From positions 1-31,125 of the forward strand of contig URLV01000012.1 of assembly GCA_900548725.1 (NCBI GenBank): a stretch of 31,125 bases of DNA, read 5' to 3'. Under the pieces are notes generated by a model that was given only the letters and a program-made list of their open reading frames with translations, was not told the origin of the DNA and searched no databases. Below, piece after piece: positions 13,061-21,332 of this stretch. The translations under genes were made by a program, and so were the position numbers. Every line of letters begins with the position of its first letter. Position 1 is the first letter of the stretch. Source of the stretch: an uncultured Mycoplasmatota bacterium (GTDB taxonomy: Bacteria; Bacillota_I; Bacilli_A; RF39; UBA660).

Positions 13061-13744
13061 ATGAATAAAGTTAGTAATGTAATGTGGGGGTTAGTACTTA
13101 TTATATTAGGAGTTACATTTGGACTTAATGCAACTGGTATAACAGATATAAATATATTCTTTAAAGGTTGGTGGACATTATTTTTAATAGTTCCAGGTTT
13201 TATTGGATTATTTAAAAATAATGATAGAACAGGAGATATAATATTAATTATCGTTGGTGTTATTTTATTACTATGTACTAGAGATATCTTAGACTTTGAT
13301 ATAATATGGAAATTAATATTCCCAGTAATTTTAGTAATAATAGGTATATCTATAATATTTAAAGATTTATTTAGTACAAAAATAAATAAAGAGATAAATA
13401 AATTAAATGAGAAAATAAAAAAAGATAGTGATTATTGTTCTACTTTTGGAAGCCAAAATATAAAATATGATGATGAAGAATTTAAAGGCGCTACACTTAA
13501 TTCTGTATTTGGAGGTATAAAATTAGATTTAAGAGATTCTATTATTAAAGGTGATGTAGTAATTAATTCTACATGTGTATTTGGTGGAATAACTATATTA
13601 GTACCAAAAGATATTAAAATAAAAATAAAATCAATTCCAATCTTCGGAGGCGTTGAAGATAAAACTAAACAAAAAGTAAACGAAAAATCTAAAACAATAT
13701 ATATTAATTCTACAACAATATTTGGAGGAGTAGAAATAAAATGA
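13061..13744 (+). CDS. LiaF-like membrane protein
   Basis: The 227-residue protein has about four hydrophobic segments between residues 5 and 110 (WGLVLIILGVTFGL, WTLFLIVPGFIGL, IILIIVGVILLL, LIFPVILVIIGISIIF). A charged linker follows, then a C-terminal beta-rich domain from about 125 with repeated FGGI and FGGV turns (SVFGGIKLDLRD, CVFGGITILVP, PIFGGVEDK). This is the LiaF architecture: an N-terminal DUF5668-like region and a C-terminal cell-wall-active-antibiotic response domain. LiaF restrains the LiaRS sensor in Bacillus, but no liaRS genes are in view, so the regulatory role here is open. The start has GTGGTGA upstream. It overlaps the next gene by ATGA, so the two act together. Confidence 0.85.
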   Translation: MNKVSNVMWGLVLIILGVTFGLNATGITDINIFFKGWWTLFLIVPGFIGLFKNNDRTGDIILIIVGVILLLCTRDILDFDIIWKLIFPVILVIIGISIIFKDLFSTKINKEINKLNEKIKKDSDYCSTFGSQNIKYDDEEFKGATLNSVFGGIKLDLRDSIIKGDVVINSTCVFGGITILVPKDIKIKIKSIPIFGGVEDKTKQKVNEKSKTIYINSTTIFGGVEIK

Positions 13745-14544
13745 CAAATGCACAAAAAGTAATAAAATACTTAGCAATTGCATTTGCATTTTCAATTATT
13801 GTCTCCATAATCTATGGATTATTAGTAGCGTTTAATTTAGTAGGAAAAATTTCAAAAAACAATAATAACAACATTGATTACTATAGAAAAATAGAATTAA
13901 ATGAAGAAGTTAATGAAATGGATATTAACTTAAAAATCACAAATTTATATATAAAAAAAGGCAATGAATATAGTATAGAAACGAATAATCGTTACATTAA
14001 ATATAATGAAGAAAATAAAAAATTAATAATAAAAGAAGAAACAAATATAAATTTGAACAAAGAATATTATTTAGCTTTAACAGTACCAAATAATATAAAT
14101 TATGAAAATATAAAATTAGATACTGGAGCAGGAGTAGTAAAAATTGATTCATTAAATGGAAATACTGCAGATTTAGATTTTGGAGCTGGAAAAGTCATAA
14201 TAAAAGATATTAGTATAAAAAGTGAACTTGAACTTGATGCAGGTGCTGGTAGTTTAGAAATAAAAAAAGGTACAATAAACAACTTAGATTTAGATATGGG
14301 TGTAGGAAAAGTAATAATCAATAGTACTTTAACTGGTAACAATATGATCGATGCTGGAGTTGGAAAATTAGATATAAATTTACAAAATAAAAAAGAAAAT
14401 TATACATTCAAAGTAAGTAAAGGTATAGGTTCAATAAAATTAAATAATGATGAAATAAAAGATAATGAAACAGTAGGAAACGGATTAAATATTGTTGATA
14501 TTAATGGTGGTATTGGTAGTATTAATATTTTAACAACAGAATAA
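13741..14544 (+). CDS. DUF4097-like anchored beta-repeat protein
   Basis: The 267-residue protein has one N-terminal hydrophobic helix (about residues 8-35), then a repetitive beta-solenoid-like domain. Short units built on TGAGVVKID, FGAGKVII, AGAGSLEI and MGVGKVII recur between about 120 and 260. This is the style of DUF4097/DUF2807-type proteins, which are often found with LiaF-like or PspC-like partners in envelope-stress loci. The bulk should lie outside the membrane. Translation is coupled to the LiaF-like gene by an ATGA overlap. No enzymatic motif is seen. Confidence 0.75.
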   Translation: MTNAQKVIKYLAIAFAFSIIVSIIYGLLVAFNLVGKISKNNNNNIDYYRKIELNEEVNEMDINLKITNLYIKKGNEYSIETNNRYIKYNEENKKLIIKEETNINLNKEYYLALTVPNNINYENIKLDTGAGVVKIDSLNGNTADLDFGAGKVIIKDISIKSELELDAGAGSLEIKKGTINNLDLDMGVGKVIINSTLTGNNMIDAGVGKLDINLQNKKENYTFKVSKGIGSIKLNNDEIKDNETVGNGLNIVDINGGIGSINILTTE

Positions 14545-14548
14545 AAAT

Positions 14549-14577
14549 TTGCATTTAATATAATATTGTTATATAAT
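14549..14577 (+). promoter_or_regulatory. Promoter of the 14605 gene
   Basis: TTGCAT (14549-14554), a 17-bp spacer and TATAAT (14572-14577). Confidence 0.7.
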
Positions 14578-14604
14578 AACTCTCAACTTATGGGGGTTTT
14601 TATA

Positions 14605-15279
14605 ATGAAAAGCAATTTAAATGTTTATGCCATACAAAATAATCCAGAAGAATTAAAAAAAGCATTAGAACAATTAAAAAAAGGTTTTAATTATGTTTAT
14701 TCAAATTGTATGTTCAGTATACAATTAGGAAAACAAGAAATAAAAACAAGACAATTTGATACATTTTTATACAACAAAAAAAGCGATGCATTAATCATGC
14801 TTATGCGAAATGGATTAGTTAACAAAGAAGATATTATTAAATATTTAAAATTAAAAAATAAAACATTTGCAGAAATAACATTCATTCCACTAGAAGATGA
14901 AAATTATAAAAGTTCAAGAGAAATACCAGAATTATACTTTGCAAGAGAAAAAATTAAAGTTTTAGAAGCACTTAAAGAAAGTATAGAAAAAGGAAATAAT
15001 TATTGTAAATATTATCCCGATTTAATAGGAAGATTTTATTTAAATTATATTACTATTGATTCAAAAACAATAGATATTGATGGGAGATTAATAAAGGGTT
15101 TACTGCAACTGGATGACAAAATAATTTTATTAATAAATCAAGTATACAACATTGATAATAATGGCAATAGTAGAAATATGAATAACACAGAAATTATGTC
15201 TTTGTTAAATGAACTTGATATGAAAACAAGCGTCTACTATAATGAAGAACCTAAACTATATACGAAAAAACGAATATAA
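14605..15279 (+). CDS. Hypothetical cytoplasmic protein
   Basis: The 224-residue protein starts at ATG 14605, 8 nt after a GGGGG ribosome binding site; the longer in-frame start at 14566 overlaps the -10 box and is rejected. It has no membrane helix or signal peptide. Residues 10-30 look helical (NPEELKKALEQLKKGFNYV), and the middle mixes short strands with helices (LMRNGLVNKEDIIKYLKLKN). A later helix has IPELYFAREKIKVLEALKES. No motif was recognised. It is transcribed alone, from its own promoter to its own terminator. Confidence 0.7.
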   Translation: MKSNLNVYAIQNNPEELKKALEQLKKGFNYVYSNCMFSIQLGKQEIKTRQFDTFLYNKKSDALIMLMRNGLVNKEDIIKYLKLKNKTFAEITFIPLEDENYKSSREIPELYFAREKIKVLEALKESIEKGNNYCKYYPDLIGRFYLNYITIDSKTIDIDGRLIKGLLQLDDKIILLINQVYNIDNNGNSRNMNNTEIMSLLNELDMKTSVYYNEEPKLYTKKRI

Positions 15280-15300
15280 TTTTAATTATATTTGTTTTTT
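15271..15300 (+). terminator. Terminator after the 14605 gene
   Basis: CGAATATAAT (15271-15280) pairs with ATTATATTTG (15285-15294, one G-U), then a T-run. The stop codon is inside the stem. Confidence 0.8.
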
Positions 15301-15361
15301 ATTTAATATAAACATATATATATATTTAATTAAATAAATGATATAATTAAATAGTGATAGT

Positions 15362-15946
15362 ATGAAAAAAGATTATAGTGATAAAAAATTTTATTTCATT
15401 ATTAGAAATTTAGTATGTCCAATTTTTAAATTGATTTTTAGACCAATTATAATAAATAATGACGTTATACCAACTGAAGATAAAATTATATTAGCAGGCA
15501 ATCATACCAGTATGCTTGATCCTATATTATTAATGTCTACAACTAAAAGACATATACATTTTCTAGCAAAAAGTGAATTATTTAAAGGACCAAAAAAAAT
15601 TATATTTGATAATTTAGGGTTAATTCCAGTAAATAGAAAAATAAAAGATAAAAATGTATTAAAAGAAGCTAAAGAATATTTAGAAAATAATAGAGTAGTA
15701 GGAATATTTCCTGAAGGAACTACTGAAAAAGATAAATTTCCGAACTTATTACCTTTCAAAATTGGTACAGTTAAATTAGCAAAAGATACAAATACTAAAA
15801 TTATTCCATTTAAAATAATAGGAAAATATAATTTATTTAAAAGAGTAAGAATTGTATTTGGAGAACCATTCATAACTGAAAATAATATAGAAAAAGATAA
15901 CGAAAGGTTATATAATATAATTAATAATATGAAAGGCAGTGATTAA
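15362..15946 (+). CDS. PlsC-type glycerolipid acyltransferase (first copy)
   Basis: The 194-residue protein has the acyltransferase signatures NHTSMLD (N47, H48, D53; the NHx4D catalytic block) and FPEGT at 116-120, with IPVNR near 88-92. The family transfers an acyl chain to the sn-2 position of lysophosphatidate or related lysolipids at the inner membrane face. The short length and basic N-terminus (residues 1-30, with one hydrophobic stretch) are usual. The start codon has only GTGAT at very short distance as ribosome binding site, downstream of TATAAT at 15342-15347. It overlaps or abuts an acyl-activating enzyme, and a second PlsC follows, so the three probably form one lipid acylation unit. 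Confidence 0.85.
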   Translation: MKKDYSDKKFYFIIRNLVCPIFKLIFRPIIINNDVIPTEDKIILAGNHTSMLDPILLMSTTKRHIHFLAKSELFKGPKKIIFDNLGLIPVNRKIKDKNVLKEAKEYLENNRVVGIFPEGTTEKDKFPNLLPFKIGTVKLAKDTNTKIIPFKIIGKYNLFKRVRIVFGEPFITENNIEKDNERLYNIINNMKGSD

Positions 15947-15947
15947 T

Positions 15948-17684
15948 ATGCTATTTAATTTATTTAGAATTAAAAAAGAAATACCAGCTCCATGGAAAAA
16001 ATATTATACTGAAGAAGAATTGAATTATAGAATACCAAATATAACTATGTATGAACAAATAAAAAGAGCGTGCATTAAATATCCAAATGAATATGCAATA
16101 GAATATTTAGGTAAGAAAATAAAATATAAAATATTCTTAAAAAAGATAGATAGATGTGCAATTAGTTTTAAATATAGTGGTGTAAAAAAAGGAGATATTG
16201 TTTCAATATGTTTACCAAACACTCCTGAAGCATTGATAGCACTTTACGCATTAAATAAATTAGGTGCAGTAGCAAACATGGTACATCCGTTATCAGCAGA
16301 ACAAGAAATAAAGGATGCATTAGTATCTACGAAAAGTAAATACTTAATAATAATAGATATGTGTTATTCAAAAATAAAAAATATAATACTATCAACTTAT
16401 GTAAAAAAAGTAATTTTTGTTTCTGCATCAAATTCTATGAAATGGTACTTGAAATTACCATATAAAATATCAAACATAAAAAAATTTGAGCATTTTCATA
16501 TAAATAAAATATATACAACATGGAATTTATTTAATAAAAGAGCATTACTAATTAACAAAAATAAAGTTAAATTTAAAAAATATACAAAAAACACACCAGC
16601 AGTTATATTACATAGTGGTGGAACAAGTGGAAAACCAAAAAATGTAGTAATACAAAATAGAGCATTTTTAATGCTTACAGAACAAGATAAAATAATAGTA
16701 AAAGATATGAATGTAGGAGAAGGATGTCTTGCTATAATGCCAAATTTTCATGGATTTGGTTTAGCAGTTTCAATGCATGTGCAAATATCGTGTGGATATA
16801 AATGTATATTGGTTCCAACATTTGATTCAAAGAAATTTGACGTACTATTAAATAAAACAAAACCAAGTATAATATTTGGAGTACCTACATTATTTGAATC
16901 ATTAATAAATAGTAACAACGTAAAAAACTTAGATTTATCTTGTTTAAAATATGTTATTAGTGGTGGAGATACACTTACTAAAACATTAGAAGACAGTATT
17001 AATAAATATTTAAAAGAACATAACGCAAACACTATAGTAACACAAGGTTATGGCCTTACAGAAGCATTATCCGCAGTAGCATTAGGATATAAAAGTGTTA
17101 ATAAAAGTGGTTCCATAGGAGTACCACTTCCTGGTAATTACATCAAAATAATTAATCCAACAACAAGAAAAAGATGTGAATACGGTGAAATAGGAGAAAT
17201 ATGTATTCATAACAAAGGACTAATGTTAGGTTACTTAAACAATGATAGAGAAACAAATGAAGCATTACAAGTACACGATGATGGACACGTTTGGTTACAT
17301 ACAGGAGATTTAGGCTACATGGATTCTGATGGATTTACATTCTATAAAGGTAGAATAAAAAGAATGATAATATGTAGTGGTTACAATGTATATCCAAGTC
17401 ATGTAGAAAGTGTTATAGAAACTCATAGAGCAGTACTACAATGTACAGTTGTTGGAATGCCACATCCATATAAAAAAGAAGTACCAAAAGCATTTATAGT
17501 ACTTAAACCAGGTTTTCATGGATTATTCATTAAACAAGAAATAAAAGAATTTTGTAAAAAAAATCTTGAACATCATATGATTCCATATAAATTCGTATAT
17601 AGAAAAAATCTCCCAAAAACAAAAATAGGTAAAGTAGACTTTAAAAAATTAATGGAAGATGATGGAGTAGATGACGATGAATAA
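15948..17684 (+). CDS. AMP-dependent acyl-CoA or acyl-ACP synthetase
   Basis: The 578-residue adenylate-forming enzyme starts at ATG 15948, with AAAGG upstream inside the previous gene. It has the ATP-binding loop HSGGTSGKPKN at residues 222-232, YGLTEA in the middle, HTGDLGYMDSDGF and KRMIICSGYNVYPSHVES in the hinge region, and the catalytic lysine in KTKIGKVDF near the C-terminus. All core motifs of fatty-acid ligases are intact. It would activate a fatty acid with ATP and pass it to CoA or ACP. Lying between two PlsC-type acyltransferases, it likely supplies their acyl donor, a split version of the fused Aas arrangement known in other bacteria. The specificity for CoA or ACP cannot be read. 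Confidence 0.9.
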   Translation: MLFNLFRIKKEIPAPWKKYYTEEELNYRIPNITMYEQIKRACIKYPNEYAIEYLGKKIKYKIFLKKIDRCAISFKYSGVKKGDIVSICLPNTPEALIALYALNKLGAVANMVHPLSAEQEIKDALVSTKSKYLIIIDMCYSKIKNIILSTYVKKVIFVSASNSMKWYLKLPYKISNIKKFEHFHINKIYTTWNLFNKRALLINKNKVKFKKYTKNTPAVILHSGGTSGKPKNVVIQNRAFLMLTEQDKIIVKDMNVGEGCLAIMPNFHGFGLAVSMHVQISCGYKCILVPTFDSKKFDVLLNKTKPSIIFGVPTLFESLINSNNVKNLDLSCLKYVISGGDTLTKTLEDSINKYLKEHNANTIVTQGYGLTEALSAVALGYKSVNKSGSIGVPLPGNYIKIINPTTRKRCEYGEIGEICIHNKGLMLGYLNNDRETNEALQVHDDGHVWLHTGDLGYMDSDGFTFYKGRIKRMIICSGYNVYPSHVESVIETHRAVLQCTVVGMPHPYKKEVPKAFIVLKPGFHGLFIKQEIKEFCKKNLEHHMIPYKFVYRKNLPKTKIGKVDFKKLMEDDGVDDDE

Positions 17685-18291
17685 AGATGTACCAATACTT
17701 TATAAAATATTAAGACCTATCTTAAAACCAATATTTTTACTATATTACAATCCTAAAATAATAAACAAAGAATATATTCCTAAAAAAGGAAGTGCCTTAA
17801 TAGTTGGAAACCACAAACATTTATATGATCAATTCTTAACTATTTCAGCAACAAAAAGAGGAATACATTATATGGCAAAAAAAGAATATTTTGATTCAAA
17901 AAAAACAAGATGGTTCTTTAAACATACAGGATGTATTAGTGTAGATAGAAAAAATAAAGATAATGCTGCAGTAGAAAAAGCTTTAGAGGTATTAAATGAT
18001 GGAGGATTAATAGGTTTATTTCCAGAAGGCACAAGAAACAAAACTAAAGAATTCTTATTACCATTCAAATTTGGTGCCGTATCAATGGCTAAAAAAACAG
18101 ATTCATACATAGTTCCTTTTGGAATAACGGGTGATTATAAATTTAGAAGTAAAAATCTAATGATAAGATATGGAAAACCATTCAAAGTAACAAATACAGA
18201 TTTAGAAGAAGCAAACAAAAAATTATATAAAGAAGTAGAAAGGTTAATGAAGGAAAATATAAAAGATGAAAAAAATAATAGAAGAATTTAA
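17677..18291 (+). CDS. PlsC-type glycerolipid acyltransferase (second copy)
   Basis: The 204-residue protein carries NHKHLYD (N45, H46, D51) and FPEGTR at 115-120, plus the SVDRKNKDNA substrate-binding segment near 88-97. I prefer ATG 17677 over ATG 17671 because GGAG at 17664-17667 is 9 nt from the former and only 3 nt from the latter. It overlaps the end of the synthetase and the start of mscL, so the operon is tightly packed. It is clearly diverged from the first copy at 15362, which suggests different acceptor lipids or chain preferences. This is inferred from divergence only. Confidence 0.85.
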   Translation: MNKDVPILYKILRPILKPIFLLYYNPKIINKEYIPKKGSALIVGNHKHLYDQFLTISATKRGIHYMAKKEYFDSKKTRWFFKHTGCISVDRKNKDNAAVEKALEVLNDGGLIGLFPEGTRNKTKEFLLPFKFGAVSMAKKTDSYIVPFGITGDYKFRSKNLMIRYGKPFKVTNTDLEEANKKLYKEVERLMKENIKDEKNNRRI

Positions 18292-18676
18292 AAAATTTAT
18301 AAGTAAAGGAAATGTAATAGATTTAGCAGTAGGTGTTATAATCGGTGGAGCATTTCAAAAAATAGTAACAAGTTTAGTAAATGATATTATAATGCCAATA
18401 ATAGGAATTATTATTGGAGGTCATGACTTTACAAACCTAACAATAAAATTCAAAGATGCAACAATAAATTATGGAGCATTTATTCAAAACGTATTAGACT
18501 TTTTAATTGTAGCATTCTGTATATTTATAGTTATAAAAATATTTAATACTATTAAAGAATCTGCTGAAAAAAAGAAAAAAACTAATCAAAAAGAAGAAAT
18601 TATTGAAAAAAAGAAAACTAATGAAGAATTATTATTAGAAGAAATAAGAGATTTATTAAAAGAAAAAACAGACTAA
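18266..18676 (+). CDS. mscL: Large-conductance mechanosensitive channel
   Basis: The 136-residue protein matches MscL throughout. The N-terminal amphipathic helix leads into FISKGNVIDLAVGVIIGGAF and the pore-lining TM1 at about 15-42. A short periplasmic loop with GGHDFTNL follows, then TM2 at about 70-95 and a charged cytoplasmic helix bundle with KKKK and LLLEEIRDLLKEK. Its homopentamer opens under membrane tension to release solutes after osmotic downshift. The first 26 bp overlap the preceding acyltransferase, and GAAGGAAA serves as ribosome binding site. The linker to the C-terminal helix is longer and more lysine-rich than in E. coli. Confidence 0.96.
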   Translation: MKKIIEEFKKFISKGNVIDLAVGVIIGGAFQKIVTSLVNDIIMPIIGIIIGGHDFTNLTIKFKDATINYGAFIQNVLDFLIVAFCIFIVIKIFNTIKESAEKKKKTNQKEEIIEKKKTNEELLLEEIRDLLKEKTD

Positions 18677-18698
18677 GATTTTGTATTTAGTCTGTTTT
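18665..18698 (+). terminator. Terminator after mscL
   Basis: AAAACAGACTAA (18665-18676) and TTAGTCTGTTTT (18687-18698) are perfectly complementary. The stop codon lies in the stem. The tsaB promoter overlaps its 3' arm. Confidence 0.85.
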
Positions 18699-18708
18699 AT
18701 GTTATAAT
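18681..18708 (+). promoter_or_regulatory. tsaB promoter overlapping the mscL terminator
   Basis: TTGTAT (18681-18686), a 16-bp spacer and an extended TGTTATAAT -10 (TATAAT 18703-18708). Confidence 0.65.
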
Positions 18709-18729
18709 ACGTTATGCGGAAGTGATTTT

Positions 18730-19311
18730 ATGTATACTTTATTTATAAGTACTTTTGATGAATTAATTACAATAGGTTTATTAAAAAATGGCAAACTTAT
18801 AGAAAAAAAAGAAAAAATATCTAACAGAAACCATAGTGTTTACACAGTACCTATGATAGAAGAAATATTAAAAAATAATAACATTAATACAAACTATTTA
18901 AATGAAATTATTGTAATTAACGGACCAGGTTCTTTTACTGGAGTTAGAATAGGTGTAACTATAGCAAAAACATTAGCATATACATTAGATATACCAATCA
19001 AAACATTAACTAGCTTAGAAGCTTATGCAGTAAGCACAGAATCTAAAATTAATAAATTAGTTGCAATATCTGATTTAAAAGGAAAATATATTGGATACTT
19101 TTCTAAAGATAATGAAATTTTAACAGACTATATATATTTAAGTAATAAAGAATATGATAATTATATTAAAGATAAAGAAAAATATATATTAAAAGATAAT
19201 AAATTAGATTTAGAAAAAATATATTTATATTTAAAAAATAAAGATAATATTAATCCACACTTAGTTAATCCTATATATATAAAAGGAATTGAAGCATTAA
19301 ATGGTAAATAA
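18730..19311 (+). CDS. tsaB: tRNA t6A synthesis protein TsaB
   Basis: The 193-residue protein opens with an ASKHA-type strand (MYTLFISTFDE) and carries the diagnostic NGPGSFTGVRIG loop at about residues 63-74, followed by AKTLAYTLDIPIKTLTSLEA. TsaB is the inactive paralogue of TsaD and forms a heterodimer with it to make N6-threonylcarbamoyladenosine at position 37 of ANN-decoding tRNAs. It starts at ATG 18730 after CGGAAGTGAT. rimI overlaps its 3' end and tsaD follows, the usual tsaB-rimI-tsaD cluster. The remaining partners tsaC and tsaE are not in the window. Confidence 0.93.
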   Translation: MYTLFISTFDELITIGLLKNGKLIEKKEKISNRNHSVYTVPMIEEILKNNNINTNYLNEIIVINGPGSFTGVRIGVTIAKTLAYTLDIPIKTLTSLEAYAVSTESKINKLVAISDLKGKYIGYFSKDNEILTDYIYLSNKEYDNYIKDKEKYILKDNKLDLEKIYLYLKNKDNINPHLVNPIYIKGIEALNGK

Positions 19312-19708
19312 TTGTGAATTAAAAGATATAGATAGTATTAAAAAACTAGGTAGATTAATAAATCATAATTTTGATAAAGTAAATAAACTAGAAGAAATAA
19401 TAAATAATAAAGAAATAAAAGGTTACTATATAGACAATGAATTAGTAGGAATAATTATTTATAAAACATTATATGATACGACTGATTTATTATATATAGT
19501 AGTTGATAAATTATATAGAAATAAAAATATTGCATCTACATTATTAGAAAATTTAATTAAAGAATCTAATAAAATAATATTAGAAGTTAGATGTGATAAT
19601 AAAAATGCAATAAAGTTATATAAAAAGTATAATTTTAAAATAATTAACATAAGAAAAAATTATTATGATAATATGGATGCTTATGTAATGGAGTTGATAA
19701 TTAAATGA
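19301..19708 (+). CDS. rimI: RimI-like GNAT N-acetyltransferase
   Basis: The 135-residue single-domain GNAT enzyme has the acetyl-CoA-binding region LYRNKNIASTLLENLI, a short form of motif A, then the VRCDNKNAIKLYKKYNF block (motif B) typical of RimI at about 95-113. RimI acetylates the N-terminus of ribosomal protein S18 and some other proteins. The N-terminal half is short and lacks the usual Q/RxxGxG/A glycine pattern in full (RNKNIA), so activity is likely but not certain. It overlaps tsaB by 11 bp and tsaD by the ATGA junction. Confidence 0.82.
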   Translation: MVNNCELKDIDSIKKLGRLINHNFDKVNKLEEIINNKEIKGYYIDNELVGIIIYKTLYDTTDLLYIVVDKLYRNKNIASTLLENLIKESNKIILEVRCDNKNAIKLYKKYNFKIINIRKNYYDNMDAYVMELIIK

Positions 19709-20715
19709 AAGACGTATATATATTAGGAATAGAAAGTAGTTGTGATGAAACAAGTATATCTATCGTAAAAAATGGTTGTGTAGATGTAGCAACTACAGTA
19801 TCTACACAAATGGATACTCATGCTATGTATGGAGGAGTAGTACCAGAAATAGCAAGTCGTATGCATACAGAAAGTATTACTTTAGTATTAAAAGATTTAC
19901 TAAAAAAAGCTAATATGAAAATTTCAGAAGTTGATGCTATTGCAGTAACTTATGCTCCTGGACTATTAGGAAGTTTATTAGTAGGTATAGAGTTTGCAAA
20001 AACATTATCTTTGGTTTATAACAAACCACTAATAAAAGTACATCATATTAGTGGACATATATTTGCTAATAACCTAGTAAAAAAAATAGAATATCCTACA
20101 CTTGCACTTGTAGTAAGTGGAGGTCATACAGAACTTGTAAGAATGGATAGTGACTACGATTTTAATGTACTAGGAACAACATTAGATGATGCAATAGGAG
20201 AATGTTTTGATAAAGTTGCAAGAGTATTAGATTTAAAATATCCTGGTGGACCTAATATAGAAAGATTAGCAAAAATAGGAAAATATACATATGATTTACC
20301 TATACCAATGAATAATAACGAACTTAATTTTTCATTTAGTGGATTAAAAAGTGCCGTAATAAATTTAGTTCACAATGAACGTCAAAGAGGAAAAGAAGTT
20401 AGAAAAGAAGATATGGCAAACAGTTTTCAAACTGTTGCAATTGATGAAATAATAAGAAAAACATCTTTAGCTATCAAAAATACAGGAATAAAAAGATTGA
20501 TAGTGGCAGGTGGAGTTAGTGCAAACGGATATTTAAGAGATGAATTAGAAAAGATGTCTAAAGAAATGAACATAGACTTATCAATACCACCACTTAAATA
20601 TTGTACAGACAACGCGACAATGATTGCTTGTGCAGCTTATCCACTATATTTAAAAAATGAATTTACAGACTATACATTAAATGGAAAAAGTCAAGAATAT
20701 TTTTTCAAAAACTAA
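19705..20715 (+). CDS. tsaD: tRNA N6-adenosine threonylcarbamoyltransferase TsaD
   Basis: The 336-residue protein has the family start ILGIESSCDETS, the metal-binding HISGH pair (H114 and H118), LALVVSGGHTELV in the middle and VAGGVSANGYLR plus CTDNATMIACAAY near the C-terminus. TsaD transfers the threonylcarbamoyl group from TC-AMP to A37 of tRNA and needs TsaB and TsaE. All conserved motifs are intact, and length is normal. It begins on an ATGA overlap with rimI, and no terminator separates it from the small membrane gene that follows by 20 bp. Confidence 0.97.
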   Translation: MKDVYILGIESSCDETSISIVKNGCVDVATTVSTQMDTHAMYGGVVPEIASRMHTESITLVLKDLLKKANMKISEVDAIAVTYAPGLLGSLLVGIEFAKTLSLVYNKPLIKVHHISGHIFANNLVKKIEYPTLALVVSGGHTELVRMDSDYDFNVLGTTLDDAIGECFDKVARVLDLKYPGGPNIERLAKIGKYTYDLPIPMNNNELNFSFSGLKSAVINLVHNERQRGKEVRKEDMANSFQTVAIDEIIRKTSLAIKNTGIKRLIVAGGVSANGYLRDELEKMSKEMNIDLSIPPLKYCTDNATMIACAAYPLYLKNEFTDYTLNGKSQEYFFKN

Positions 20716-20735
20716 ATAATTAGAAGGGGGATATT

Positions 20736-21275
20736 ATGAAATTTGATGAAGATACGGATTTAAGTGAAATAATTGGAAATTATACAAAAAATAATGACCA
20801 TTATAAAATTGAATATTTAGACGGAAGTATATCTGAATATTATAATAGTGATAATAAACATGAAGAAACATTAATGTACAGAATGACAAAAGAAGCATTA
20901 ATAAGAGATAAAAATCTTTATGAAAAATATAAAAAATATATAAAAATAGATTTAATAAAATTTTTATTTAGTATCTCTATATTAAAAATATCTGCTAATG
21001 TTGAATTGCTATTTTGCATTATGTTCATATACATTACATTTTTAATAGGAAAAAGTTTAAGTGATATATCTAAATATAAAGAACTTAGCAAATATCATAA
21101 TTATTTATCAATGAGAGAAGAATTAAAAAAACCAGAAAATAGAGATATACTAAATATTATAGAATTTGATAAAATATTTCAAAAACCATTGAACATAACG
21201 ACAGTAGATGATTATAGTGTAACGGAGTTAAGAATACTAAAAAAAGAAATTGATAGAAGAAAAAATATCTGTTAA
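20736..21275 (+). CDS. Small membrane hypothetical protein
   Basis: The 179-residue protein has AGAAGGGGG as a strong ribosome binding site. The first 70 residues are charged and soluble-looking. Two adjacent hydrophobic helices at about 70-86 and 88-108 (FLFSISILKIS, LLFCIMFIYITFLIG) could form a membrane hairpin. The last 70 residues are again polar and helical, ending VTELRILKKEIDRRKN. I recognise no family. It lies 20 bp after tsaD and may be cotranscribed. No clean hairpin is seen before the T-run at 21278-21288. Confidence 0.7.
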   Translation: MKFDEDTDLSEIIGNYTKNNDHYKIEYLDGSISEYYNSDNKHEETLMYRMTKEALIRDKNLYEKYKKYIKIDLIKFLFSISILKISANVELLFCIMFIYITFLIGKSLSDISKYKELSKYHNYLSMREELKKPENRDILNIIEFDKIFQKPLNITTVDDYSVTELRILKKEIDRRKNIC

Positions 21276-21298
21276 TGCTTTTTTTTTTCTTTAAGAAA

Positions 21299-21307
21299 TG
21301 ATATACT
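21299..21307 (+). promoter_or_regulatory. Extended -10 promoter of xfp
   Basis: TGATATACT (TATACT 21302-21307) precedes AAGGAAA at 21318-21324; the -35 is not recognisable. Confidence 0.45.
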
Positions 21308-21332
21308 ATTTTTAGAATAAGGAAATGGTATT

